In this document: one piece after another, positions 27,987 to 36,027 of the stretch
Layout: every line of letters starts with the position of its first letter
Position numbering within the stretch: the first letter of the stretch is position 1
Assembly: GCA_050015095.1 (NCBI GenBank)
Contig: JBEKCC010000004.1
Span: 62,001 to 126,000 of the forward strand
Direction of reading: 5' to 3'
Origin: MVRE01 sp015660965
GTDB lineage: Archaea > Halobacteriota > Methanomicrobia > Methanomicrobiales > Methanospirillaceae
DNA length: 64,000 nucleotides
Notes under the pieces: generated by a model
Database searches by the model: none
What the model was told of the DNA's origin: nothing
What the model saw: only the letters and a program-made list of their open reading frames with translations
Program-made: the position numbers and the translations under genes

Positions 27987-28636
27987 AAAATATGTACGAT
28001 CTGCATACGCACACAATCCATTCAGATGGGGAGATGCTCCCAATCGAGTTAATACGAAGAATGGCGGTTCTTGGATATTCAATAGTTGCGATTACAGATC
28101 ATGTAGACACTTCCAATACAAAAACAGTGCTCGCATCTCTAGTTCATATTAAGGAATCAGCTCAGATTTTTGGTGTAAATCTTCTATGCGGTGTTGAGAT
28201 TACACACGTACCCCCAACCCAAATTGCTGATCTTGCTAAGCAGGCAAAAAAATTCGGAGCAGATATTGTTATTGTTCATGGTGAAACACCTGTCGAACCG
28301 GTAGCACCTGGTACAAACCATGCAGCATGTAGCTGCCCAGATGTAGATGTACTCGCACACCCAGGATTCATCTCTCTTGAAGATGCTTTGCTTGCTGCAA
28401 AAAACAATATCGCACTTGAAATCACATCGCGTGGGGGTCACAATCGAACGAATGGGTATGTGGTACAAATAGCCCGAAGAGCAGGTTGCCGCATAGTCGT
28501 AGATTCTGATGCGCATGCTCCTCACGATATCTTAGATGAACACGAGAGAGTTTTAATCGCAAAAGGTGCAGGACTTACCGATGCAGAGTGCGATAACGTA
28601 CTATCTTTAAATATCGAAAAATTCCTTTCCACATGA
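27983..28636 (+). CDS. PHP-domain phosphoesterase (histidinol-phosphatase-like)
   Basis: A 217-residue PHP protein with motifs HTHTIHSDGE (motif I), TDHVD (II), GVEITHV, and later VLAHPGF and VDSDAH (metal ligands). The family contains histidinol phosphatases, DNA polymerase-associated and other metal-dependent phosphatases, and archaeal stand-alone members next to srp19 are uncharacterised. The frame opens at 27923, but ATG 27983 overlaps the srp19 stop and begins MKNMYDLHTHT, so I use it. Confidence 0.88.
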   Translation: MKNMYDLHTHTIHSDGEMLPIELIRRMAVLGYSIVAITDHVDTSNTKTVLASLVHIKESAQIFGVNLLCGVEITHVPPTQIADLAKQAKKFGADIVIVHGETPVEPVAPGTNHAACSCPDVDVLAHPGFISLEDALLAAKNNIALEITSRGGHNRTNGYVVQIARRAGCRIVVDSDAHAPHDILDEHERVLIAKGAGLTDAECDNVLSLNIEKFLST

Positions 28637-28663
28637 TAATATTATTTATACTTTCACGAAACT

Positions 28664-28677
28664 TTTAAATACTGAAC
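28664..28677 (+). promoter_or_regulatory. Probable TATA box of the gar1-tfb unit
   Basis: ACTTTTAAATACTG contains TTTAAATA, close to the archaeal TATA consensus, 65-75 bases before the gar1 GTG. Confidence 0.5.
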
Positions 28678-28739
28678 GCACGTTGATATATAGATTGCTA
28701 ATTTATATTGGCAAATCTGTATTTCCTAGAGGTTGTTGT

Positions 28740-29012
28740 GTGAACGTAGTTGGTCGAGCGATGAGCACCCCCGGCAGACGAATGCTTATTATACAGTGCG
28801 ATGCCGCCCAACTACCCGGATTATACAGCGAAGTCACTGATCATAAAATGAGACCAGTTGGTAAAATTGTTGATATCTTTGGAAATATTAAAGCGCCCTA
28901 TGCTACCGTTATCTGCCGAGAACGATGCGATATCAAACCAAATGAGAAACTATACGCAAAGTCAACAACCGAGACGAAAGGGTACTATCCTGTGCACAGG
29001 AAACGAATGTAA
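28740..29012 (+). CDS. gar1: H/ACA ribonucleoprotein subunit Gar1
   Basis: A 90-residue Gar1-like protein: STPGRRMLIIQC, LYSEVTDHKMRPVGKIVDIFGNI and PYATVICRE match the Gar1 six-stranded barrel. Gar1 assists Cbf5 in H/ACA-guided pseudouridylation. The frame opens at TTG 28683, but AGAGGT at 28728-28733 is placed correctly for GTG 28740. It is followed 13 bp later by tfb, a widely conserved archaeal pair. Confidence 0.9.
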   Translation: MNVVGRAMSTPGRRMLIIQCDAAQLPGLYSEVTDHKMRPVGKIVDIFGNIKAPYATVICRERCDIKPNEKLYAKSTTETKGYYPVHRKRM

Positions 29013-29025
29013 TTGGTGAATGTAG

Positions 29026-30036
29026 ATGCAGGAAACTGAAGTTGAAAAACTAAAATCACTACAGACTGAGAGAGAAGCTCTCAAGACCCGCACAAAAGTA
29101 AAAGAGCATGAGAAAAAGGCGGAGAATCATACCGAGACTGTCTGTCCCGAGTGCGGCGGTCGACAACTCGTACATGATTACGAACGTGCAGAGCTAGTTT
29201 GTCAAAGCTGCGGACTTGTGATTGATGATGACTTTATTGATCGCGGTCCTGAATGGAGAGCATTCGATCACGATCAGCGTATGAAACGCTCACGGGTTGG
29301 TGCTCCTATGACATTCACGATTCACGATAAGGGTCTGTCAACTATGATTGACTGGAGGAACCGGGACTCTTATGGAAGGGCGATCTCATCAAAGAACAGA
29401 GCTCAACTCTACAGGTTACGTAAATGGCAGCGCCGTATCCGTGTCAGTAACGCGACTGAGAGAAATCTGGCGTTTGCACTTTCAGAGCTTGACCGTATGG
29501 CATCGGCACTGGGTCTTCCGAGAAATGTCCGCGAAACAGCTGCTGTGGTGTATCGTGATGCGGTAGATAAGAACTTGATTCGTGGGCGAAGTATTGAGGG
29601 CGTTGCTGCAGCAGCTCTCTATGCTGCCTGCAGACAATGCAGCGTTCCAAGAACACTTGACGAAATCGCGGAAGTGTCACGTGTCTCAAGAAAAGAAATC
29701 GGCCGTACTTACCGATTTATCTCACGCGAACTCGGATTGAAACTTCTTCCAACTTCGCCAATCGATTATGTGCCACGCTTCTGCTCGGGACTGACACTAA
29801 AAGGTGAAGTTCAGAGTCGAGCAGTTGAGATTCTCCGACAAGCAGGAGAACGCGAACTCACTAGTGGAAGGGGTCCGACAGGCGTAGCAGCAGCGGCAAT
29901 ATATATTTCTTCTATTCTTGGTGGTGAACGGCGTACTCAACGTGAAGTCGCCGAAGTCGCTGGTGTGACCGAGGTCACTATTAGGAACAGATATAAGGAA
30001 TTGGCAGAAAAATTAGATATCGAGATTATTCTCTGA
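29026..30036 (+). CDS. tfb: Transcription initiation factor TFB
   Basis: A 336-residue archaeal TFIIB homologue. After a charged N-terminus of about 35 residues come the zinc ribbon CPECGG...CQSCGLVI, the B-finger/reader (GPEWRAFDHDQRMKRSRVG, FTIHDKGLSTMIDW), and two cyclin-fold repeats, the second ending in the helix-turn-helix TQREVAEVAGVTEVTIRNRYKEL that contacts BRE. The N-terminal extension is longer than usual, with heptad-like charged residues. Confidence 0.97.
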   Translation: MQETEVEKLKSLQTEREALKTRTKVKEHEKKAENHTETVCPECGGRQLVHDYERAELVCQSCGLVIDDDFIDRGPEWRAFDHDQRMKRSRVGAPMTFTIHDKGLSTMIDWRNRDSYGRAISSKNRAQLYRLRKWQRRIRVSNATERNLAFALSELDRMASALGLPRNVRETAAVVYRDAVDKNLIRGRSIEGVAAAALYAACRQCSVPRTLDEIAEVSRVSRKEIGRTYRFISRELGLKLLPTSPIDYVPRFCSGLTLKGEVQSRAVEILRQAGERELTSGRGPTGVAAAAIYISSILGGERRTQREVAEVAGVTEVTIRNRYKELAEKLDIEIIL

Positions 30037-30061
30037 TATCAAAATACGTTTTTTAATAGTT

Positions 30062-30133
30062 GGGCTCGTAGATCAGGGGTAGATCGTTACGTTCGCAACG
30101 TAAAGGCCGCGGGTTCAAATCCCGCCGGGTCCA
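30062..30133 (+). tRNA. tRNA-Ala (anticodon CGC)
   Basis: A 72-nt cloverleaf: acceptor GGGCTCG/CGGGTCC with the alanine-identity G3-U70 pair, anticodon stem TTACG/CGTAA with loop TTCGCAA (anticodon CGC), T-arm GCGGG/CCCGC, discriminator A. No CCA encoded. It lies 25 bases after the tfb stop. Confidence 0.96.
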
Positions 30134-30219
30134 TTAGGTTCGAAAAATATTGCCAGAATCGGTTAGATGTAATACATCTTTTTAATAAAAATTAAAATGA
30201 ATGAAAAAAATTCAAATGG

Positions 30220-30405
30220 TTATTTTTTCTGAATCATCGTCTGTACTTCGTTCTCTAGCGTTTCTTTGAGACGCTGTACAGCTTCATCAAGGTTATTTGT
30301 AGTAGTAACTGTAAACTGGTTGTCACTTTTAGGGTCATGATAAGTAACAATGTAATCGATCTGTCCATCTTTCGCCTTTTTTGGTTCTACGATGAGTTTT
30401 GCCAC
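30220..30405 (-). CDS. Small charged protein of unknown function
   Basis: The frame is open to 30600 (126 codons). On the minus strand GGGAGTG lies seven bases before GTG 30405, giving a 61-residue acidic/basic protein (VAKLIVEPKKAKDG..., ending in a helical ENEVQTMIQKK). I favour the short form; the upstream extension has no homology I recognise. No partner is suggested by the neighbours, two tRNA-Ala genes. Confidence 0.5.
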   Translation of the reverse strand: MAKLIVEPKKAKDGQIDYIVTYHDPKSDNQFTVTTTNNLDEAVQRLKETLENEVQTMIQKK

Positions 30406-30768
30406 AGAAAAACACTCCCGTCTTCGTGAGAACAAAGATATGATGTCATTACCTTTGAATATTTTTACACTTCTTCCTGTCTTTTTCACGACGACATTGA
30501 ACAAAACCAATTTATGGCCTGAAAAATCAAAAATGATGATATTATTTATTAATTTGATATCTTCGCAATAATCGGAACAGGTGTCATGGCCTTTAACCAA
30601 ATATTCAAAACTAAAAAAGAATACGGATATTACAATTAATCGAATTAACCTCCAAGTTTAAAAACACAACCTTCAATTTTCCTTAGCCTGTTGTGAATAT
30701 CTGTTTCCGTCAGCGATCAGTAACAACTATATGGCATCCGCAGAAAAATAGTATGCCACAACGTGAAG

Positions 30769-30840
30769 GGGCTCGTAGATCAGGGGTAGATCGTCACGTT
30801 TGCAACGTGAAGGCCACGGGTTCGAATCCCGTCGAGTCCA
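30769..30840 (+). tRNA. tRNA-Ala (anticodon TGC)
   Basis: A 72-nt cloverleaf nearly identical to tRNA-Ala(CGC) 700 bp upstream: acceptor GGGCTCG/CGAGTCC with G3-U70, anticodon stem TCACG/CGTGA with loop TTTGCAA (anticodon TGC), T-arm ACGGG/CCCGT, discriminator A. Stem differences between the two genes are compensatory. The GTG TGC set would read all GCA/GCG alanine codons. Confidence 0.96.
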
Positions 30841-30845
30841 TCGTT

Positions 30846-31277
30846 TTAATCAATCCATTCCAACACGTCAGAAGCCTTTTCAACAATTGCTGGTTTCTTT
30901 TTTATCTGTTTTTTGTGGGTCGTGATTTTTGTTTCTTTATCGAATTGCCCGTAATCCATATATTCCTCAGCAAGGAAATCATCGCCATTATCTAAAATCT
31001 CTTGCACCAAAGAATCTTTATCTTGTTGAGTTGTTGAGCTTGAGTCTACTTTTTGCTGGTGAATGAGATCATAATTCTTGATTTTTTCTTTAGAAGATCC
31101 TGATTCATCAACTGAAAGAGGTGGCGGTGCGACCGGAAGGGTGATTGGAGGTGATGCGGGTTTCAAAGGAGTTTGAACAGAAATGTCCGTCCGTTGGAGT
31201 AAAAAATCTACGAAGTCTTCGAGCTCCTGACGTTGTTCAAGAGATAATCGTTCGATTTTATTCTCTAGTGACTCCAT
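30846..31277 (-). CDS. Acidic coiled-coil-like protein of unknown function
   Basis: A 143-residue soluble protein. The N-terminus MESLENKIERLSLEQRQELEDFVDFLLQR resembles the DUF2281-type helix seen in small toxin-antitoxin-associated and other proteins. A Pro-rich linker (TPLKPASPPITLPVAPPPL) and a charged C-terminus follow. Not assigned to a function. It ends six bases after tRNA-Ala(TGC) on the opposite strand. Confidence 0.55.
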   Translation of the reverse strand: MESLENKIERLSLEQRQELEDFVDFLLQRTDISVQTPLKPASPPITLPVAPPPLSVDESGSSKEKIKNYDLIHQQKVDSSSTTQQDKDSLVQEILDNGDDFLAEEYMDYGQFDKETKITTHKKQIKKKPAIVEKASDVLEWID

Positions 31278-31355
31278 CGTTGTTTAACATCCGGTTTTGT
31301 TGATCAATATCTCATTTTGGAATTTATTAAGGGAAGCCGATTAGCTTATTTAAAA

Positions 31356-32219
31356 TTACTTCCATTGGTGTTGGTAGCCTCGTTTTTCGAGGATTTCACC
31401 GTCAATAAGTACTTGATGGTTAGTAATTACTTTACCAATAACCGTGTATTGAATACCCATAATTGGATGTTTCTCTTTAGCACAGGTGAATATCAGTTCA
31501 TAATCTCCGCCACCAAAGAGTGCAAGCTCCTTTGCTTGTAATTCTGGGATTCCAGTAGGACGTGGTATTTTTGAGGATTCGATAGCAAAACCGCATTCAT
31601 TTGCCTCTAAAAGATCATAAAGGGAGAGAGCTATACCATCGCTTACATCCATCATTGCCGAAACACCGGCTCTCCCCAAAATTTGACCTTCTTCAACCCG
31701 GGGTTGAGGCTCAAAGAGAGCTAGTTTATGCTGGCTGTAACCTTCAAGAAATGCCTGTGCCTGACCACAGGTACCAGTAACACAGATTAAATCATCGGGT
31801 TTGGCACCTTTCCGTCGAACAAGATACTTTTTCTCAACAATACCAAGACCTGTACTTACTACAGTAAGCTCGCAGTGTCGATCAATATCACCCCCTATTA
31901 TTGTTGCCCCATTTTTTTTGCAGCAATTTTGTGCTCCTTGCATAACACCCGCGAGCTGCTGCCAATGATCAAGGCCGACAGCGAGTAACAGATATTGGGG
32001 TTTCGCACCCATACCTGCAATATCGGAAAGTGTAACGGCTGCACTCATCCATCCAATCTGCCAGTCTGTCATACCTCCCAAAAAGTCCGTGGAAGCGTGA
32101 AGCATATCTGTAGTTAGAACCATTACCTGGTCTCCAAAAGGTATAATAGCACAATCATCTAGACAATGGTCCCGCCCCACAATATCCATCACTGTCTTTA
32201 ATAGAGTTCGATCATCCAC
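31356..32219 (-). CDS. thiL: Thiamine-monophosphate kinase
   Basis: A 287-residue ThiL that phosphorylates thiamine phosphate to the diphosphate. DDCAIIPFG and LTTDMLHASTDF contain the metal-binding acids; IGWMSAAVTLSDIAGMGAKP and the GGDI and MMDVSDGI motifs are diagnostic. The frame opens to 32360, but GTG 32219 (VDDRTLLKTV) has GGAG about ten bases upstream and overlaps the preceding DUF460 stop by eight bases, so translation is coupled. Confidence 0.93.
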   Translation of the reverse strand: MDDRTLLKTVMDIVGRDHCLDDCAIIPFGDQVMVLTTDMLHASTDFLGGMTDWQIGWMSAAVTLSDIAGMGAKPQYLLLAVGLDHWQQLAGVMQGAQNCCKKNGATIIGGDIDRHCELTVVSTGLGIVEKKYLVRRKGAKPDDLICVTGTCGQAQAFLEGYSQHKLALFEPQPRVEEGQILGRAGVSAMMDVSDGIALSLYDLLEANECGFAIESSKIPRPTGIPELQAKELALFGGGDYELIFTCAKEKHPIMGIQYTVIGKVITNHQVLIDGEILEKRGYQHQWK

Positions 32220-34176
32220 CTTTACGTATCTCCTTACCTCGTTCGCTCTTATACTCCTTGAAGATGTGCTCCACCAATGCCGATTTCTTTTCGCGCTCGT
32301 ACCGATCCTGTTCATCTTGCCATAGGGAAAGAGCTGTTTCAAGAGCAGCTTTCTGTACAAATCCGATCTTTCCTTTCACTTTTGTATTGATTTTTTTATT
32401 TGAGATTATAGGAACACCTAGTTCACGAAAAGCAGGAATCATCTGTGGATCACTTTTAGAGAGTGCAGTTGAAGAAACAACCACTGCCTTAACACCTTTA
32501 TCAGCAAGGTCTTTGACAACACTTCTCCCCCAACCATCTATACGTGTCACATATATGACATCCCCTTCATCTATACCGTCTTCATCGGACAATCGGTATA
32601 TCCCATCTCGAGTTATTGAATCCATTACCTTTAGGGGAACCGCTTCACCCTCCATTGTTATTTCTTCTACCTCTCTTATCCGTGTGAGCCGCTTTGAAAG
32701 ATTTTTAGTATACCGCTCTTCCTTTCGCAAACGCTTTTTAAGGCTCTGAATAATCGCATCGCTTTTTGCGATTTCGGCATCCTTTGCAAGTTGGGTATCG
32801 CGAGCAATATGCATTCGGTGAAGTCGAGACTGAAGTCGATTGATCTCGTAATCCCGTTTTTTAATTTCTTCTTGAAGATCTGCAACATAAATGCGAAGTC
32901 GTTTTACAATACCGTCGAGAATCCGTACACGCTCATCGTGTTTTATATCAATCTCAATAGGTGGTTCTGCTGTTTCGGGACTTTCAACTTTAACCTTTAG
33001 ATCACCGAGTACTTGTTCGAGTGCCTGCCCTCGGATTACTCCCGCTCTCACTTCATCAAGATCGTGCCCTGGTGGTACTCGCTTAATAAGGTTTTGAAAT
33101 TTATGACGATATTGTCGATATGCCTCAAGAGCAGCTGAAAGGGCATCTCTCTCATGATCATTTACATAAGAGAATGGAACCGTAAGCTGTACTTTGTAAT
33201 CCACACTCATATCTTGTTTCGGGGAATAAGCGATTGCGGAGAAAGCACGGCGAATCTTCTCAACTGAGAACGGCATTTCATGCACATCAGAGGCGATGAT
33301 AAGTGGTTTACCGATCATATAAAGCGACTCGATTACTTTCGACATACTCATCTGCCTCGAGCTCGCGAGGTGAAGCAGATTGCCATCAAGGTCGAGCGCA
33401 GCAATTGCTGTTGTAGTGCCTGGATCAATACCTACAATTAGATATTTCGGTCGCCCTGATAGTGGACGGAACTGGATGCGATCGAGACGTTTTCCGCTAA
33501 TTCGAACCTGCACATCAGCACCACGGTACGTAGATACTGGGATTTGGTCTCTAACGGCAAAGATTCTGAACCCAACACGACTGCAGCCCCCAAAAGCTCG
33601 TGTCTCTTTTTTTTCATATCGCAAACCTGAAGCTACAAGTGCTTGTTCGATCTCACGACCTTTTTGTTGAACTGCCCCATGAATCTTACGAACATATCGA
33701 TTTTGACTCCAACCGCCTTTCCCAAGTGACCGATGTCGACTTACAACAACTTCGGTTTCGTTCTCGAACGCTATTACCTCTGCACCAGCACCGAGTGCAG
33801 CAACCTGTGCCGTCGTTCTGGCTTCAGCAAAGGGATCAAATCGGTCAAAACTGATATTATATCGTGCGGCAACTTTACCAAGTGTCTCCTTTCTTTCTCC
33901 TCCAGTCACTTGTACAAGACGCGTTTGTGGTGGAAGATGTTGCAAGAAAAAGAAGAGTTCGTGCTGATCAGCAGCGATTTCCTGCAGACTATCTACCGCT
34001 AGAATATCCGGTTGCTCTGATGCGAGTAGTCGAAAGAGACGGAACATCGAGACTTCGGTCTCAGTCTCAATAACTTGTCCATTAAAACGAACAAGGGCGT
34101 ACATCGGACGCCGTGACCTTGAACGCACAGACCCCTTGATGATATCGATCCCGAAAACCTTTAACCGATCACGCAT
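32212..34176 (-). CDS. DUF460 RNase H-fold protein (COG2433)
   Basis: A 654-residue archaeal protein. The N-terminal half holds a DUF460 region with an RNase H-like fold: KVFGIDIIKG at residue 6, then a second site IVGIDPGTTTAIAALDLDG near residue 248. From about residue 420 comes a long coiled-coil segment (VKRLRIYVADLQEEIKKRDYEINRLQSRL), followed by a C-terminal domain. Related resolvase-like folds suggest a nucleic-acid function, but none is established. It overlaps rio2 by 16 bp and thiL by 8 bp in one operon. Confidence 0.9.
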   Translation of the reverse strand: MRDRLKVFGIDIIKGSVRSRSRRPMYALVRFNGQVIETETEVSMFRLFRLLASEQPDILAVDSLQEIAADQHELFFFLQHLPPQTRLVQVTGGERKETLGKVAARYNISFDRFDPFAEARTTAQVAALGAGAEVIAFENETEVVVSRHRSLGKGGWSQNRYVRKIHGAVQQKGREIEQALVASGLRYEKKETRAFGGCSRVGFRIFAVRDQIPVSTYRGADVQVRISGKRLDRIQFRPLSGRPKYLIVGIDPGTTTAIAALDLDGNLLHLASSRQMSMSKVIESLYMIGKPLIIASDVHEMPFSVEKIRRAFSAIAYSPKQDMSVDYKVQLTVPFSYVNDHERDALSAALEAYRQYRHKFQNLIKRVPPGHDLDEVRAGVIRGQALEQVLGDLKVKVESPETAEPPIEIDIKHDERVRILDGIVKRLRIYVADLQEEIKKRDYEINRLQSRLHRMHIARDTQLAKDAEIAKSDAIIQSLKKRLRKEERYTKNLSKRLTRIREVEEITMEGEAVPLKVMDSITRDGIYRLSDEDGIDEGDVIYVTRIDGWGRSVVKDLADKGVKAVVVSSTALSKSDPQMIPAFRELGVPIISNKKINTKVKGKIGFVQKAALETALSLWQDEQDRYEREKKSALVEHIFKEYKSERGKEIRKGG

Positions 34177-35018
34177 TTCAGTGCATCCTCAAATCTATAT
34201 GCAAAGTTGTATTTTCTTTTGAAAAAGGCGATTATGTTTTCGAGATCTTTAACAACAAATTGTTGAGCATTTGGATGGTCAACTTCCACCCATTGGGGCC
34301 AATCAATTATTACGCAACGTCCCTCCTCTATCATAACATTGAATTCCGAAAGGTCGGCATGAATAATTCCCAATTGATAAGACAAGCGGACGTTGTCAAG
34401 GATATCATCAAGTACCTCCTTTGGATGCTCGACCCTACACCGGTTTAGGTTAAGTCCGTTAACTAATGACATAACAAGGGCATGTCGGTTATGGTCAATT
34501 GGTAACGGTACACTCACTTTGGCTTGCAGAAGGGTCAGGGCAGCATTCTCCCGTTCAGCAGAGCGCCGGGATGCAAAAATCCAGGGATAGTGCCCATCGT
34601 CTGGCATGTACTCACGATTCATTCGGGCAGAGGCAAACGATCGTCCTCCCACGCGGTGAAACTTGATAGCTACTGGACAGAGTCCGAGTGCCTCATGCAC
34701 AACGGATTCCTTACCTTCACCAATGGGTGAGCCAAGAGCAGAAATTGTTCCCTTTTTTGTGAGTGCTTGAAGTGCAAGAGCGTCATAACCTCCAAAAACG
34801 AGTGCGTATCCATCGTATGGAACGGTATTGAACCTTACCATCCCCCATTCCATGAGGCGGCTCAATCTATAACTTGTCTCTGATTCAGAGAGCCCGCCAG
34901 TATTTTTAATTTGGTCAAGAGGCACCCATGAATACCGTTTCATTAAACGCTCAATGACTTTCAATACACGTAGTTCGTATCGGTGTAGTGAGCGTACATG
35001 CTCGGCTGAAACAGCCAT
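34161..35018 (-). CDS. rio2: RIO-type serine/threonine kinase Rio2
   Basis: A 285-residue Rio2 needed for small-subunit ribosome maturation. The N-terminal winged helix (residues about 1-85) is followed by the RIO kinase core: P-loop GEGKESVVHEA, catalytic HADLSEFNVMI and metal-binding IIDWPQWV. The frame opens at 35096, but the family starts like VSAEHVRSLHRYELRVL, which fits ATG 35018. It is divergent from the next gene and first in the rio2-DUF460-thiL operon. Confidence 0.95.
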   Translation of the reverse strand: MAVSAEHVRSLHRYELRVLKVIERLMKRYSWVPLDQIKNTGGLSESETSYRLSRLMEWGMVRFNTVPYDGYALVFGGYDALALQALTKKGTISALGSPIGEGKESVVHEALGLCPVAIKFHRVGGRSFASARMNREYMPDDGHYPWIFASRRSAERENAALTLLQAKVSVPLPIDHNRHALVMSLVNGLNLNRCRVEHPKEVLDDILDNVRLSYQLGIIHADLSEFNVMIEEGRCVIIDWPQWVEVDHPNAQQFVVKDLENIIAFFKRKYNFAYRFEDALKCVIG

Positions 35019-35127
35019 ATGTGAACAGTGGTTATGTGGCGGACTATAAAATGCTCTTTGAAGGAGAGAGTCTTCAGAGAACATAACTTTAAACATCTTG
35101 GATCATCCAGTCTTTATCGGAAAAACA

Positions 35128-36027
35128 ATGCGGTGCGATAAGTGTAAGCGAGACGCGATCATTTTCCAGAAGTATTCAGGTTTGCATCTCTGTAATCAGC
35201 ACTTTATCCAAGATTTAGAGGGCAAGGCAAAACGGGCCATACGCACCCATCAATGGATGAAACGCGGCGACCATATCGCAGTAGCCATTTCTGGGCATGA
35301 GAGCAGTGCTGCACTTCTCTTTTTTTTTAAAAAACTGACAGAAAAGCGTCGTGATATTACAATTTTAGCCATTACGATTGATGAGGGGATTGTAGGATAC
35401 AGCAACCCCACCAAGGCCATCCAAATAGCCTCTTCATTGGGTATAACTTGCATTACAGCAGATTTCAACAAAGCTTACGGTACTACAATGGATGAGATTG
35501 TTCGGATGAAAGGAAATGCCGATGCTTGTTCATATTGTAAAATACTTCGCCAATCATTACTCCACGGAACTGCACAAAAGCATGGCATTACTAGGATTGC
35601 TCTGGGAGTTAATTTGGATGATGAAGCTCAGTTAGTGCTTACGAGCATACTGAATGGATATCCTGAAACCATAGCATATTCTAATCGAGTAGTTAACTGT
35701 GTGGTGCCATTTATTCACCCATTTATGTACATCCCAGAACACGAAGTCGTTTTATATGCATGGTTGAATATAAAACACAACTTTGAATCGAGTCTTTTCC
35801 CTTATATCACTAATACAAAAGAAAAATATGTTAAAAAAGTTCTCAATGAATCCAATTTCCGGCATCCTTCCACTTCATATTCATTAGTAAATTTCGGTGA
35901 AAACCTCGCTAGAATTTGCAAAGATATGAAGGACCAGATTCACACTTGTAAAAAGTGTGGTGAGCCGTGCGGTGAAACGTGCTTATACTGCCAAATTTTA
36001 GAGGAGGTGAGTGGTAATGTCACATAA
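35128..36027 (+). CDS. TtuA/NcsA-like tRNA 2-thiolation family protein with altered active site
   Basis: A 299-residue TIGR00269-type protein. An N-terminal CxxC...C-x2-H zinc finger (CDKCKRDA...HLCNQH) and a C-terminal one (CKKCGEPCGETCLYC) are present, as are VNLDDEAQ and the central CSYC. The PP-loop, normally SGGxDS, is here SGHESS (Asp to Glu, Gly to His). The third Fe-S cysteine, usually in ECPY, is replaced by Phe (LFPY). The family thiolates tRNA U54; this copy may have lost that activity. The frame opens at 35098; I use ATG 35128. Confidence 0.85.
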   Translation: MRCDKCKRDAIIFQKYSGLHLCNQHFIQDLEGKAKRAIRTHQWMKRGDHIAVAISGHESSAALLFFFKKLTEKRRDITILAITIDEGIVGYSNPTKAIQIASSLGITCITADFNKAYGTTMDEIVRMKGNADACSYCKILRQSLLHGTAQKHGITRIALGVNLDDEAQLVLTSILNGYPETIAYSNRVVNCVVPFIHPFMYIPEHEVVLYAWLNIKHNFESSLFPYITNTKEKYVKKVLNESNFRHPSTSYSLVNFGENLARICKDMKDQIHTCKKCGEPCGETCLYCQILEEVSGNVT

